Source of the DNA: an uncultured Eggerthella sp.
GTDB lineage: Bacteria; Actinomycetota; Coriobacteriia; Coriobacteriales; Eggerthellaceae
Direction: 5' to 3'
Assembly: GCA_905203045.1 (NCBI GenBank)
Contig: CAJKUH010000009.1
Span: 11,627 to 75,626, forward strand
DNA length: 64,000 nucleotides
The translations under genes and the position numbers were made by a program. The notes below the pieces were generated by a model. That model did not search any database, was not told the DNA's origin, and worked only from the letters and a program-made list of their open reading frames with translations. How positions within the stretch are numbered: position 1 is the stretch's first letter; each line of letters starts with the position of its first letter. Of the stretch, positions 33,975 through 42,977 are shown piece by piece.

Positions 33975-35309
33975 ATGTCTAGCACAGCAGCAACGGCATC
34001 AACCATGGCGCCTGTGGGCGTCGAATCCAAGAAACGGAATTCCACAGCGGAAATCGTGGCAGCCTCGATGGTGGGTACCGCCATTGAGTTCTACGACAAC
34101 TACTGCTACAGCATTGCGGCGGCAAGCTATTTCGGACTGATCTTCTTTACCGATGTTGCGAAGTCCGACCCGGTGTTGGCAACGCTGCTTTCGTTTGTGA
34201 CCTTTGCGGTGTCGTTCTTGGCTCGTCCGTTTGGCTCGCTTCTGTTCGGCCACTTCGGCGATAGACTGGGACGCAAGAAGACGCTGGTAGTTGCCCTGAT
34301 GCTGATGGGCATCGCAACGTTTGTGGTTGGCCTGCTTCCTGGCTATGAGGTGCTTGGCCCTACGTCTGTTGTTCTGCTGTGCGTATGCCGCGCTTGCCAG
34401 GGCTTGGGTCTTGGTGGCGAATGGTCGGGCGCAGCGCTGGTTGCCACGGAAAACGCTCCGAAGGGCAAGCGAGCCCTGTACGGATCGTTCCCGAACATGG
34501 GTGCTCCCATTGGCTTCTTCTGCGCTTACGGCGTGAACCTTCTGCTTGACTCGACGCTGCCTACCGACGCCATGGTTGCCTGGGGTTGGCGTATCCCGTT
34601 CCTGCTTTCCGCTTTGCTGGTAGTGGTTGGCCTTATCGTCCGTCTTCGCATGACGGAAACCCCCGTATTCCAGAAGGCTCAGAAAGAGAACCGTACCGTT
34701 AAGATGCCGTTGGCAACGCTTCTTCGCCACAACTGGAGGCAGGTTGTTCTTGGCACGTGCGCAGTGAGCATCACCTATACGCTGTTCTACGTTCTGGGTA
34801 CTTGGTCGCTTTCCTATGGCGTTTCGACCTTGGGCTTCACGCAGCAGCAGTATCTGGGCATGCAGATGGTCTCGGTGTTCTTCTTTGCGGCATTCATCGT
34901 TGTTGGCTGCCTTGGTGCCGACCGTTTTGGCCGCAAGCCCGTTGTCATGACGGCAACGGCCGCAACGTTCGTGTTCGCACTGTTTGCTCCGGCTCTGCTT
35001 TCTGCGCATAGCGCACTGAACGTAATGGTGTTCCTGTGCGTCGGCTTTATGTGCATGGGCGCAATCTTCGGCCCCACCGGTTCGTATCTGCCCGAACTGT
35101 TCCCGGCCCATGTGCGTTATTGCGGCTCTGGTCTTTCCTACAACTTGGCGGCAATTCTCGGCGGCGCTTTCGCTCCTACCATCGCATCGGCTTTGGTTCT
35201 GAACTTCGGCATCATGTCGCTTGGTTGGTATCTGGGCGGTATGGCAGTGGTTTCCCTGGTGGCGCTGCTGTTCTTCCGCGAAAGCAAGGATGTCGACTAC
35301 GAGAAGTAG
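33975..35309 (+). CDS. MFS transporter, metabolite:H+ symporter (MHS) family
   Basis: 444 residues, 12 TM. The pattern GTAIEFYDNYCYSIAAASYFGLIFF then FLARPFGSLLFGHFGDRLGRKKTL is the MHS hallmark (relatives include ShiA, ProP, KgtP). RACQGLGLGGEWSGAALVATENAP and the C-terminal GSYLPELFPAHVRYCGSGLSYNLA are also typical. Substrates in the family are small carboxylates and betaines; none can be assigned here. ATG 33975 with AAGGAGAAAG upstream. It is preceded by a structured leader that may control it and followed by a terminator. Confidence 0.88.
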   Translation: MSSTAATASTMAPVGVESKKRNSTAEIVAASMVGTAIEFYDNYCYSIAAASYFGLIFFTDVAKSDPVLATLLSFVTFAVSFLARPFGSLLFGHFGDRLGRKKTLVVALMLMGIATFVVGLLPGYEVLGPTSVVLLCVCRACQGLGLGGEWSGAALVATENAPKGKRALYGSFPNMGAPIGFFCAYGVNLLLDSTLPTDAMVAWGWRIPFLLSALLVVVGLIVRLRMTETPVFQKAQKENRTVKMPLATLLRHNWRQVVLGTCAVSITYTLFYVLGTWSLSYGVSTLGFTQQQYLGMQMVSVFFFAAFIVVGCLGADRFGRKPVVMTATAATFVFALFAPALLSAHSALNVMVFLCVGFMCMGAIFGPTGSYLPELFPAHVRYCGSGLSYNLAAILGGAFAPTIASALVLNFGIMSLGWYLGGMAVVSLVALLFFRESKDVDYEK

Positions 35310-35360
35310 GAAGACCCTTCATCGAGCTGACGCCCCTGCAAGGCAAGTTGTCAGTGTTCG

Positions 35361-35397
35361 AAAGGAGGATGGCCCCTGGGGCTGTCCTCCTTTTTGC
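35361..35397 (+). terminator. Terminator after the MHS transporter
   Basis: AAAGGAGGA / TCCTCCTTT stem with further GGCCCC/GGGGCT pairing, followed by TTTTGCTTT. Confidence 0.85.
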
Positions 35398-35448
35398 TTT
35401 ATGATGTACATAAAAGTTCCCAGTTGGCAGGCAGTGAAAGGGTGCGGT

Positions 35449-36429
35449 ATGGCAACCACGGCGCAAAAACTGAAGCTGATGTACTTGGCTCAAATTTTCG
35501 AAACCGAAACCGATGAAAAGCATGGCCTTACTGGCCCGCAGCTGATAGAGCGGTTGGCGGAGTTGGGCATTACCGTTGAGCGGAAAACGCTCTATCGTGA
35601 CATAAAGTGCTTGAAAGAATACGGTTACGACATCGAGAAGTACCAACGGGCACCTGTTGAATACGGGTTGGCATCGCGCAAGTTCGAGAAAACCGAGCTG
35701 CTCCTTTTGGCCGATGCCGTTCAGTCTTCGCGCTTTCTTACCGAACGTAAATCGGGCGCATTGGTGAAGGCCATCAGCAAACTCGGCAGCAAGTATATGG
35801 CGGAAAACCTGAGGAAGCGCCTTCATGTTGAAGGGCGTATTCGCTCGCAGAATGAAACAGTGTTCTACAACCTTGATGCCATCCAGCGTGCTATTTCCGC
35901 CAAGAAGAAAGTGCAGTTCCATTACTTCAAGTACGACAACCGCAAGCAGGCCGTTTTGCAGCATAGCGGCGACTACTACGTGGAAACCCCCTTGCACCTG
36001 GTATATATGGACGATTGCTATTACCTGGTTGCCTGGAACGACAAGCACCAGGGCACGACCAATTACCGCGTTGACCGCATGAAAGACATCGATGTTTCCG
36101 AAGAAGATGCGACGAGCAATGCGAGCACAGCGGAATTCGACGTGAAGAAGTACCAGGAACGAGTGTTCAGCATGTACGGTGGTGATCCGGTGTTGGTTAC
36201 CCTGCTGGTGAAAGCACCCGCCATCAATACCGTGATAGACCGCTTCGGCAAAGATGTGGATGCCGAAGCGGTGGAAGACGGCTCGATGCGCGTGCGCGTT
36301 AAGGTTATGCAGGCGCCAACGTTCTACGGTTGGCTTTCGACCCTGGGTACCAACGTGATAATCGAGCAGCCGCAATCTTTGAAGGCGGCGTATCGAACAT
36401 ACCTCCAGGGAATAATCGAGCAGTACTGA
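35449..36429 (+). CDS. WYL-domain transcriptional regulator
   Basis: 326 residues. N-terminal HTH (about 1-75): KLKLMYLAQIFETET..GPQLIERLAELGITVERKTLYRDIKCLKEYGYDI, typical of the DeoR/HTH_11 kind. The WYL domain (about 140-205) follows: ISAKKKVQFHYF..PLHLVYMDDCYYLVAWND..TTNYRVDRM, where the W-Y-L equivalent is YYLVAW. The C-terminal WCX extension (about 230-326) is present. WYL proteins sense nucleotides or DNA-damage-linked ligands. ATG 35449 with AAAGGGTGCGG upstream. It stands alone after the MHS transporter and may regulate it. Confidence 0.85.
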   Translation: MATTAQKLKLMYLAQIFETETDEKHGLTGPQLIERLAELGITVERKTLYRDIKCLKEYGYDIEKYQRAPVEYGLASRKFEKTELLLLADAVQSSRFLTERKSGALVKAISKLGSKYMAENLRKRLHVEGRIRSQNETVFYNLDAIQRAISAKKKVQFHYFKYDNRKQAVLQHSGDYYVETPLHLVYMDDCYYLVAWNDKHQGTTNYRVDRMKDIDVSEEDATSNASTAEFDVKKYQERVFSMYGGDPVLVTLLVKAPAINTVIDRFGKDVDAEAVEDGSMRVRVKVMQAPTFYGWLSTLGTNVIIEQPQSLKAAYRTYLQGIIEQY

Positions 36430-36504
36430 GTGCGAATAGGTGCTGTGTTCATAGCGTCCTCCTTGCTTTGCGGTTTTGCGGCAATGCCGCGTTTTGATTC
36501 GTTC

Positions 36505-36586
36505 AGCCACATGCCGAACCGATCGCGTGTGGAAGGAAAGAACGAAGATGAAATCGAAAGGATTGCGATCGGCCCGGCATGTGGCT
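36505..36586. repeat. Long inverted repeat with 22-nt arms
   Basis: The arms at 36505-36526 and 36565-36586 are inverse repeats matching at 20 of 22 positions (the central AA faces CC), with 38 nt between. It lies in the gap 36430-36779 between convergent genes, where no protein is readable. Confidence 0.65.
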
Positions 36587-36629
36587 TCCCTTTCGGGAGT
36601 GCCCTCTTGATGGTTTGTATAATACGCAG

Positions 36630-36714
36630 CTCGCAACCATTGAGTGGGAGTAATTATTCATTCGGTTTTACAAGCCCTCGACCTGCGAAAACAGGTCGAG
36701 GGCTTTTCTTTTTG
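36630..36714 (+). ncRNA. Candidate small RNA
   Basis: A consensus TATAAT at 36618-36623 is followed after about 45 nt by a strong terminator, giving a possible transcript of about 85 nt with no start codon or reading frame. The predicted 5' half is AT-rich and unstructured (GTGGGAGTAATTATTCATTC). No good -35 is evident. It lies at the edge of the accessory region that follows. Confidence 0.4.
36672..36714 (+). terminator. Terminator at the left edge of the accessory region
   Basis: Perfect 14-bp stem (AAGCCCTCGACCTG / CAGGTCGAGGGCTT), CGAAAA loop, then TTTTCTTTTT. A close relative sits at 41043-41082. Confidence 0.93.
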
Positions 36715-36806
36715 ATGGGCTAGGGCAACCCCTGGGCAACCTTCCGTAGGGGAACATCCTGGGAGTATTTTCGAATCGTCATAACGCCCGGTTGCAACGC
36801 ATTTGC

Positions 36807-38187
36807 CTAATCGAACATCTGCGCCAGGTCGATGAAAACGGTGTTATTGCTTTCGACGGCTTTGAAGCCGGAGCGAGAGAAGAAGCCGTAACGATGGCAC
36901 TTGAGCCCCGTCGCCTCGACTTGGGCAATCTCTTCATCGGCCATGTTCTGAGTGATAGGCGTTTTGCGGAACTTGGCCTCGTTGAACACATACCCTTGGG
37001 GGTCCCGCGTCACCACATCAAACTCGCCGTTCGTCTTGTTTGCGGGGTCGTCGTACCAATACTTTCCGATGGCATCGAAGGGCGGCTCGACGTTGCCTGC
37101 ACGGTTTTGCCGCACGAGATACTGGCGGCAGACCTCCTCGAACATGTGGGGGACGTAGTTCTCCTCGAAGTCTTGGGAAACGTGGCGATCGTAAAAGACC
37201 TCGGGATCAAGCAGCTGTCGTGCCGAGGCGTTACGAAAGACGTAGCGGTAGTAAAAGAGAGAGCGGGTCGATCACAAAGTAGCCAGACTTGCGCTTGTTC
37301 GTGGGGTCGTTAATGGGCGCGCGCTTTTGGACGAGCTCGAGCGAGATGAGTTTATCCAAAACGTCGGACATGGCGGGGCCGCTGGATACATGGGACTGCG
37401 CCAACGCGTCCCCCCAACGTGAGTACTCTTGCGCAAGAGCTCCAAAGACCTCGTTGGCATTGGTCATCTTTGAGATCCCGGCACCAAGGTAGGAGGGGAC
37501 TTCGTTTTCGAGGCGGGCGCCCGGTTCCGTCATGAGCTCGATGATGTTATTCCGAACGCTCAGGTTTTGGTCGACAAGTCGGTTGTAGTAGGGGATGCCT
37601 CCAAAGACGCTGTAGAGCCGCACTTTGTCTTCGGGCAAGAAGGTGGGATAGAACTTTGCGGCATCGTGATAGTCCATGGGCTTGAGCTCGAGCGCGAGGT
37701 CGATTCGTCCGTAGAGCGGGCTTTCATGCTCGACAAGCGACTTCATGATCTCAACGTAAGAGCCACATAGGATGATGTTCAAACGCGAGCTCTCGCGGTG
37801 GGTATCGATCAAGGTCTGGATAATGCTATCCAGACCCTTTACGGCATCTCTGAGATAGGGGCATTCGTCAAGAACGAGCGTGACGCTTCTGTTCTTAGCT
37901 TGGGAGAACAGGAACTCGATGAGTTCGCGGATGCTTGAAAAGGCGAGCGGGGGAAAGCCCAGTGCAGCGGCGATGAGATCGGAGAGACTTGCAAGGTTGT
38001 CAGCCTCGGAGGTTTGGCGGCACTCGTAGTAGATCGTCGCGCCGTCCGGGATATCGGTCAGCGCCTGTTTGATGAGCTCACTTTTTCCGACGCGACGTCT
38101 GCCGTAGACGAGAACGTTGCGCTGGCCAGAGACATTGAGCTCTTTTTTGATTTTAGCGAGTTCGCGCTCTCTGCCGATGACTCGCAT
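36807..38187 (-). pseudogene. AAA ATPase with DUF234 C-terminal domain, frameshifted
   Basis: Two frames together make a normal-sized (about 460-residue) archaeal-type ATPase. The first frame (ATG 38187, GGAAGGA upstream) carries Walker A GRRRVGKSEL, Walker B TLVLDECPYL and the ATPase lid, and runs through DPL at about residue 308. It then goes out of frame in a CT-repeat tract (AG repeats at 37256-37263 on the plus strand). The second frame continues the protein as YYRYVFRNASARQLLDPEVFYDRHV and the DUF234 nuclease-like domain (NGEFDVVTRD, NEAKF, with E..D..K residues) to the stop at 36807. Restoring one CT unit restores DPLSLFYYRYV. Such proteins are mobile accessory genes of unknown role. 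Confidence 0.82.
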
Positions 38188-38323
38188 TTGCTCGGTTCCT
38201 TCCGACTCGGTTTTAACCGAGTAAAGGAAGAGAGAGCGCCACATTGTCATGAATTCCTTATCGAAAGCCTGGTTTGAATTTGATGGACGAGTGATTCAAA
38301 TCCTGTAAAGGAGCGTACTTCGC

Positions 38324-38378
38324 TTGAAAAACTAACGGTGTTAGTTTATAACCTACTTTAGAAACTAACGGTGTTAGT
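38324..38378 (+). promoter_or_regulatory. Promoter and two identical 15-bp operators of the tetR operon
   Basis: TTGAAA (38324-38329), 17 nt, TATAAC (38347-38352) form a good promoter. The palindrome ACTAACGGTGTTAGT occurs at 38331-38345, filling the -35/-10 spacer, and again at 38364-38378, just before the ribosome site AGAAGGGG. Centre-to-centre distance is 33 bp, about three helical turns. This is the layout of TetR autorepression. Confidence 0.85.
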
Positions 38379-38394
38379 AAAGAAGGGGCGCAAC

Positions 38395-38985
38395 GTGCCA
38401 AGAAGAGGGTTGACTACCGACGCCATAACGACGGCGGCTATCGAGTACGTGAGGGAAAGCGGGGTGGACGACTTCTCGCTCAGGGAGCTGGCGACACGGC
38501 TCGGGGTGAAGCCTGCTTCGCTCTATAACCATGTGGGCAGCGCAAACGAGATCATGGTGGAAGTGGGGCGCTTCGCCCTGCGCGATCTATGCGACCGCCT
38601 CCGTGCGGCGCGCCAGGCCGGGGACAGCATGGGGTGCCTGATTTCCATGGCAGAGGCGTATCGCTCGTACGCCTTGGAAAACCCGGAACTGTACAAAGCG
38701 ATCGTCCGTATGCCCTCCTATGAGGACGAAACCCTGAGCGCGGAGGGGCACTCCATCATGGGGGAGCTGTACGCCTCCCTCGCACAGTTTCAGCTGAGCC
38801 CGGTCGAGGCGGCGAACTTCGGTCGCGCGTATCGAAGCGCCATGCACGGGTTCGTGTCGCTTGAGATGAACGGTTACTTCCGCGGAGACCCGGATGCCGG
38901 ACAGAGCTATCGGTTCCTTATGGGGCAGATTGTCGCCTCACTTGACGTGAATGACGTCCGACCTGGTGAGGGGAGGGACCGTTAA
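38395..38985 (+). CDS. TetR-family regulator
   Basis: 196 residues. N-terminal HTH: TTAAIEYVRESGVDDFSLRELATRLGVKPASLYNHVGSANEIMVEVGR, with the recognition helix in GVKPASLYNHV; the rest is an all-helical ligand domain in which PELYKAIVRMPSYEDE and the LSPVEAANFGRAYRSAMHGFVSLEMNGYF run are of the TetR_C/WHG type. GTG 38395 has AGAAGGGG 6 nt upstream. First gene of tetR-MBL-MATE; the promoter carries two operators. It likely represses the operon and senses a substrate of the pump. Confidence 0.9.
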   Translation: MPRRGLTTDAITTAAIEYVRESGVDDFSLRELATRLGVKPASLYNHVGSANEIMVEVGRFALRDLCDRLRAARQAGDSMGCLISMAEAYRSYALENPELYKAIVRMPSYEDETLSAEGHSIMGELYASLAQFQLSPVEAANFGRAYRSAMHGFVSLEMNGYFRGDPDAGQSYRFLMGQIVASLDVNDVRPGEGRDR

Positions 38986-38986
38986 C

Positions 38987-39643
38987 ATGCGTTTGACAGA
39001 GGAGGTCCATCCCATCCCACTCGCCGGTGGCAATGCGTACCTGGTGTGCGGCAAAAGGAACACGCTTATCGACACGGGGCTGCCTGCTCGGTGCGAGGGG
39101 CTCGAGGCGGCCGTGGGGAAAATCCTGGGTGACCAAGGGTGCCTCGATGCCATTCTCCTTACTCATCACGACGTGGACCACGTGGGAAACGTGAGAGCTA
39201 TGCAGCTGATATACGGGTGCGAGGCATATGCGGACGCACGCGATCTTCCCTATGTGCGCGGCCAGAAGAGGCGCCCGGGGATCAAGCGTCTTATCGAGCG
39301 AGTGGCTGCGCCGGCCGCGCCCGTGAGCATAAGGCCACTTGACGAGTTCCACGACGAGGAATTCGCGGTCATCTCCACACCGGGCCACACACCGGGCCAT
39401 GTGGTCTATCTCTACGGGGGCTGCCTTTTCACCGGCGACCTCTTCAAGGTTGAGGACGGCCGCCTTACGTGCATGAAGAAGCGGATGAACGTGGACAATG
39501 CGGAGCTCGCGCGAAGCGCGAGGAAGCTGCTCGACCTTGAGGCGACATGGATTTACCCGGGTCACGGCGATTGCATCGAGTTCACCGATGACGTGCGAGA
39601 AGAGCTGAGGAAGGTGGCCGAGCGCTATGAGCGAGAGGCGTAG
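38987..39643 (+). CDS. MBL-fold metallo-hydrolase
   Basis: 218 residues with a metallo-beta-lactamase fold. The metal site is LTHHDVDHVGN, in which the usual third-position His of HxHxDH is Asp (seen in a common subgroup), then STPGHTPGHVVYL, FTGDLFK and YPGHGD. ATG 38987 with GAGGGGAGGG upstream, one base after the tetR stop. The 3' end overlaps the MATE gene by 17 nt. In an exporter operon it may inactivate the compound that the pump removes, but the substrate is unknown. Confidence 0.85.
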   Translation: MRLTEEVHPIPLAGGNAYLVCGKRNTLIDTGLPARCEGLEAAVGKILGDQGCLDAILLTHHDVDHVGNVRAMQLIYGCEAYADARDLPYVRGQKRRPGIKRLIERVAAPAAPVSIRPLDEFHDEEFAVISTPGHTPGHVVYLYGGCLFTGDLFKVEDGRLTCMKKRMNVDNAELARSARKLLDLEATWIYPGHGDCIEFTDDVREELRKVAERYEREA

Positions 39644-40997
39644 CGACGACCAGACAAAGGCCGAGGGCAGGCGCCACGACCTGCTCACACAACCCGTCGA
39701 GAGGCTCGTGTGCAAGATGGCCGTCCCCACGGTGATCAGCATGCTCGTGACCTCGGTGTACAACTTAGCGGATACGTTTTTCGTCGGGCAGATCGGGAGC
39801 AACACCGCCATCGGTGCTGTTGGGCTGTCCCTGTCGTACATGTCGGCCATGCAGGCGTTCGGCTGTTTCTATGGACACGGCTCGGGCAACTACATTTCGA
39901 GGGAGATCGGGGGAGGAAGGTACGAGAAGGCCGCGAGCATGGCGGCGACGGGCTTCTTCCTCTCCGTCATCACGGGCTGCGTCTTTGGGGCCGTCGGTCT
40001 GCTTGCACGTCGCGATCTTTGTCTCCTGCTGGGTTCGACGCCCACCATGCTTGCAGACACGATGTCCTACATGACGTTCATCCTGATGGCGTCGCCGTTT
40101 CTCATGGGGTCTTACACGCTCAACAACCAGTTGAGGCTTCAGGGCAACTCCCTCTTCTCGATGATCGGACTCGCGAGCGGCGCCGTGATGAACATGGTGC
40201 TCGATCCCGTGTTCATCTTCGTGCTCGGTATGGGGGTCTCGGGTGCGGCGCTGTCCACCTGCGTGAGCGAGATCACGAGCTTCACGATCCTGCTGATCGG
40301 GTGCAAGAAATCGAGCAACGTGGACATCCGCTGGAAGAACTTCTCGGTCTCGGGCAAGCTGGTGCGCGAGATATGCGCGGGAGGGCTGCCGTCGCTCGGC
40401 CGGCAGGGGCTCGCCAGCGTGTCGGTCCTGGTGCTGAACCGTCTGGCGGGCGGATTTGGCGACGCAGCCATCGCGTCGTTCTCCGTCGTCACGAAGATCG
40501 TGAACATCTCGAGCGCCGCCGTACTGGGCTTTGGTCAGGGGTTCCAACCTGTCTGCGGTTTCAACTACGGTGCCGGCAACATCGACCGGGTGAGGAAGGC
40601 GTTCTGGTTCAGCGTGCGCCTCTCGACCGCATTGCTCATCCTCATCGCCGTCTGTCTGTGGTTCCTGTCGCCGAGCCTGGTCTCGATATTCAGCGCCGAC
40701 CCGGAGGTCATTTCGCTCGGGTCGCGGATCCTGCGTTGCCAGATCCTCTCTATGCCGATACTCGGCTGGATCATCGTGTCGAACATGTTCCTGCAGAACA
40801 TCCGCATGGTGGTCCCGGCCTGTATCGTCGCCATGTCGCGCCAGGGCATCGCGTTCCTGCCGCTCGTGCTCGCGCTTCCAGCCCTATGGGGGCTCTCCGG
40901 CCTTGCGCTCGCGCAGCCGCTTGCCGACTTCGTTACGTTTGCCATAAGCGTTCCCTTCACGCGGAAGGCGCTCGTGGGGCTCGGGGCGAAACGCTGA
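39627..40997 (+). CDS. MATE-family efflux transporter
   Basis: 456 residues, about 12 TM helices in two homologous halves. Typical MATE features: ERLVCKMAVPTVISMLVTSVYNLADTFFVGQIG at the start, NNQLRLQGNSLFSMIGLASGAVMNMVLDPVFIF in the first half, GFGQGFQPVCGFNYGAGNIDRVRKAF in the second. Sodium- or proton-driven drug/metabolite export is the family role. It overlaps the MBL gene, so translation is coupled. Codon use is markedly richer in G/C-ending codons than the genes at 16-36 kb. A terminator follows. Confidence 0.92.
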   Translation: MSERRSDDQTKAEGRRHDLLTQPVERLVCKMAVPTVISMLVTSVYNLADTFFVGQIGSNTAIGAVGLSLSYMSAMQAFGCFYGHGSGNYISREIGGGRYEKAASMAATGFFLSVITGCVFGAVGLLARRDLCLLLGSTPTMLADTMSYMTFILMASPFLMGSYTLNNQLRLQGNSLFSMIGLASGAVMNMVLDPVFIFVLGMGVSGAALSTCVSEITSFTILLIGCKKSSNVDIRWKNFSVSGKLVREICAGGLPSLGRQGLASVSVLVLNRLAGGFGDAAIASFSVVTKIVNISSAAVLGFGQGFQPVCGFNYGAGNIDRVRKAFWFSVRLSTALLILIAVCLWFLSPSLVSIFSADPEVISLGSRILRCQILSMPILGWIIVSNMFLQNIRMVVPACIVAMSRQGIAFLPLVLALPALWGLSGLALAQPLADFVTFAISVPFTRKALVGLGAKR

Positions 40998-41042
40998 GCG
41001 TCGACAGGCGAGGCGGGGCGGCGGCCAGTAGCGGCTCTCTTT

Positions 41043-41083
41043 AAGCTCTTGATCTGCGCAGGCAGGTCGAGAGCTTTCTTTTG
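41043..41083 (+). terminator. Terminator after the MATE gene
   Basis: 15-bp stem with two G-U pairs (AAGCTCTTGATCTGC / GCAGGTCGAGAGCTT), GCAG loop, then TTCTTTTG. It is a diverged copy of the one at 36672-36714, including GGGCAACCC about 15-20 nt beyond each tail. Confidence 0.88.
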
Positions 41084-41188
41084 CCGCGCCGCGGGCAACC
41101 CATCCGTATGTCTCGCATGCTGATGGATAAAATGAGACAAAACCGCACAGATTCTGTTTTCGGGCGGATGCGGAAGGAAATGATCGGC

Positions 41189-42922
41189 ATGAAGAAGTTC
41201 ATCAACGCTCCCGAGGACGTGGAGCGCCAGGTCGTCGACGGCTACGTCAAGGCGTATCCCGGCAAGATCGCTAAGGCGGCGGACGATATCGTCGTGCGCG
41301 CGCATGCCAAGCGCGGCAAGGTCGCGCTCGTCTCCGGCGGCGGCATGGGCCATGAGCCCGCGCATCTGGGCTTTGTGGGCACGGGCATGCTCGATGCCGC
41401 CGTGGGCGGGGCGGTCTTCACCTCGCCGGCCGTCGACCGCGTGGACGAGGGCGTCTGTAAGGTCGCCGCGGGCAACACGGGCGTGCTGCTGGTGATTAAG
41501 AACTACACCGGCGACGTCGTGAATTTCAAGATGGCCGAGCAGAACGCGCGCGAGGACGGCATCGACGTGGACCACGTGATCGTGGACGATGACGTCGCCG
41601 TGAAGGACTCGCTCTACACGGTGGGCCGCCGTGGCGTGGCCGGTACCGTGCTCGTCCATAAGTGCGCCGGTGCCATGGCCGAGACGGGTGCGCCGCTCGC
41701 CGAGGTCAAGCGCGTGGCGCAGAAGGTGATCGACAACGTGCGCACCATGGGCGTCGCCATCGAGCCCTGCACGGTGCCCGCCGCCGGCAAGCCCGGTTTT
41801 ACGCTCGCGGATGACGAGATGGAGATGGGTGTGGGCATCCACGGCGAGCCGGGCGTGCGCCGCGCGAAGATGGAGCCGGTCGACGCCATGGTCGACGAGA
41901 TGCTCGACACGATCCTCTCCGATCTGGACTATGCCGGCCGCGACGTGGCCGTGCTGGTCAACGGCTCAGGCGCGACGCCGCCCTACGAGCTCGCCATCAT
42001 CAACAACCGCGTGCACGATGTGCTCGCCGAGCGCGGCGTCCATGTGTGGCGCACGTTCATGGGCCCGTATATGACGTCACTCGAGATGCGCGGATTCTCG
42101 CTCACGCTGCTGCGCCTCGATGATGAGCTCAAGGGCCTGCTCGACGCTCCCGCCGATGCGCCCGCCTGGACGCAGGGCACGGTGGCGGAGAACGCCGATG
42201 AGGGTGTTGCCGCAGAGCCGGTCGTGACCGACGAGCAGGGCACCACGCCGGCGGGGAAGCCGGAGGCGGACGTCGCCGCGCCGGCCGACCCGGAAACCCG
42301 GCTCGTGAGCCGCGTGCTCGCCAGCGTCGCCGACACGCTCGATGCGCACAAGGACGAGCTCACCCAGCTCGACATGCCGATCGGCGACTCCGACCACGGC
42401 ATCAACATGGCACGCGGCTTCGATGCCGTGCGCGACCTGCTCCCCGAGCTCGCGGGCAAGGACGCCCCAGCCGTGCTCAAAAAGGCCGGCATGACGGTGA
42501 TCTCCAAGGTCGGCGGCTCGTCGGGCCCGCTCTACGGCACGATCCTCCGCAAGCTCGGCGTGGCGGTCAAGCGCGCGAAGGGGCTCACGCTCGCATCGTT
42601 CGCCGACGGTCTCGAGGCCGGGTTCGCCGGTATCCAGGACCTCGCCGGCGCCCAGCTCGGCGACAAGACGATGCTCGACGCCATGCGTCCCGCCATCGAT
42701 GCCGTGAAGGCCGGCGCCGAGGCAGGGGAGGGTGCTGCCACGGTGCTCGACCGCGCTGCCCAAGCGGCCGCGGACGGTGCCGAGGCGACGGTCCCGCTCA
42801 TCGCCAAGAAGGGGCGCGCGAGCTATCTGGGCGAGCGCTCCGTCGGTCACAAGGACCCGGGTGCGGCATCGTTCGCCTATTGCATGGCGGCTGTCGCGGA
42901 AGCGGTCAAGCAGGCTGAATAA
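41189..42922 (+). CDS. dhaKL: Dihydroxyacetone kinase, DhaK-DhaL fusion
   Basis: 577 residues. Residues 1-330 are DhaK: VSGGGMGHEPAHLGFVGTGMLDAAVGG (substrate pocket) and GVGIHGEPGVRR, where His218 is the residue that binds dihydroxyacetone covalently, at the same number as in E. coli. A Pro/Ala/Glu/Asp-rich linker spans about 333-368. DhaL follows: MPIGDSDHGINMARG (the Asp triad that holds Mg-nucleotide), KVGGSSGPLYGT, and GERSVGHKDPGAASF. The fusion resembles ATP-dependent DHA kinases, yet dhaM follows, which suggests a PTS phosphoryl donor. ATG 41189 with GGAAGGAA upstream; an in-frame ATG at 41180 is poorly spaced. GC-ending codons dominate. Confidence 0.9.
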   Translation: MKKFINAPEDVERQVVDGYVKAYPGKIAKAADDIVVRAHAKRGKVALVSGGGMGHEPAHLGFVGTGMLDAAVGGAVFTSPAVDRVDEGVCKVAAGNTGVLLVIKNYTGDVVNFKMAEQNAREDGIDVDHVIVDDDVAVKDSLYTVGRRGVAGTVLVHKCAGAMAETGAPLAEVKRVAQKVIDNVRTMGVAIEPCTVPAAGKPGFTLADDEMEMGVGIHGEPGVRRAKMEPVDAMVDEMLDTILSDLDYAGRDVAVLVNGSGATPPYELAIINNRVHDVLAERGVHVWRTFMGPYMTSLEMRGFSLTLLRLDDELKGLLDAPADAPAWTQGTVAENADEGVAAEPVVTDEQGTTPAGKPEADVAAPADPETRLVSRVLASVADTLDAHKDELTQLDMPIGDSDHGINMARGFDAVRDLLPELAGKDAPAVLKKAGMTVISKVGGSSGPLYGTILRKLGVAVKRAKGLTLASFADGLEAGFAGIQDLAGAQLGDKTMLDAMRPAIDAVKAGAEAGEGAATVLDRAAQAAADGAEATVPLIAKKGRASYLGERSVGHKDPGAASFAYCMAAVAEAVKQAE

Positions 42923-42977
42923 CGATATGGACCGGCCCGTCTTTTGCGAGGCGGGCCTTTTTGAGGAGGAATGAACC

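Noticed and set aside
41180..41188. Alternative dhaKL start at ATG 41180
   Set aside because: The GGAAGGAA site is too close to it; ATG 41189 has proper spacing.
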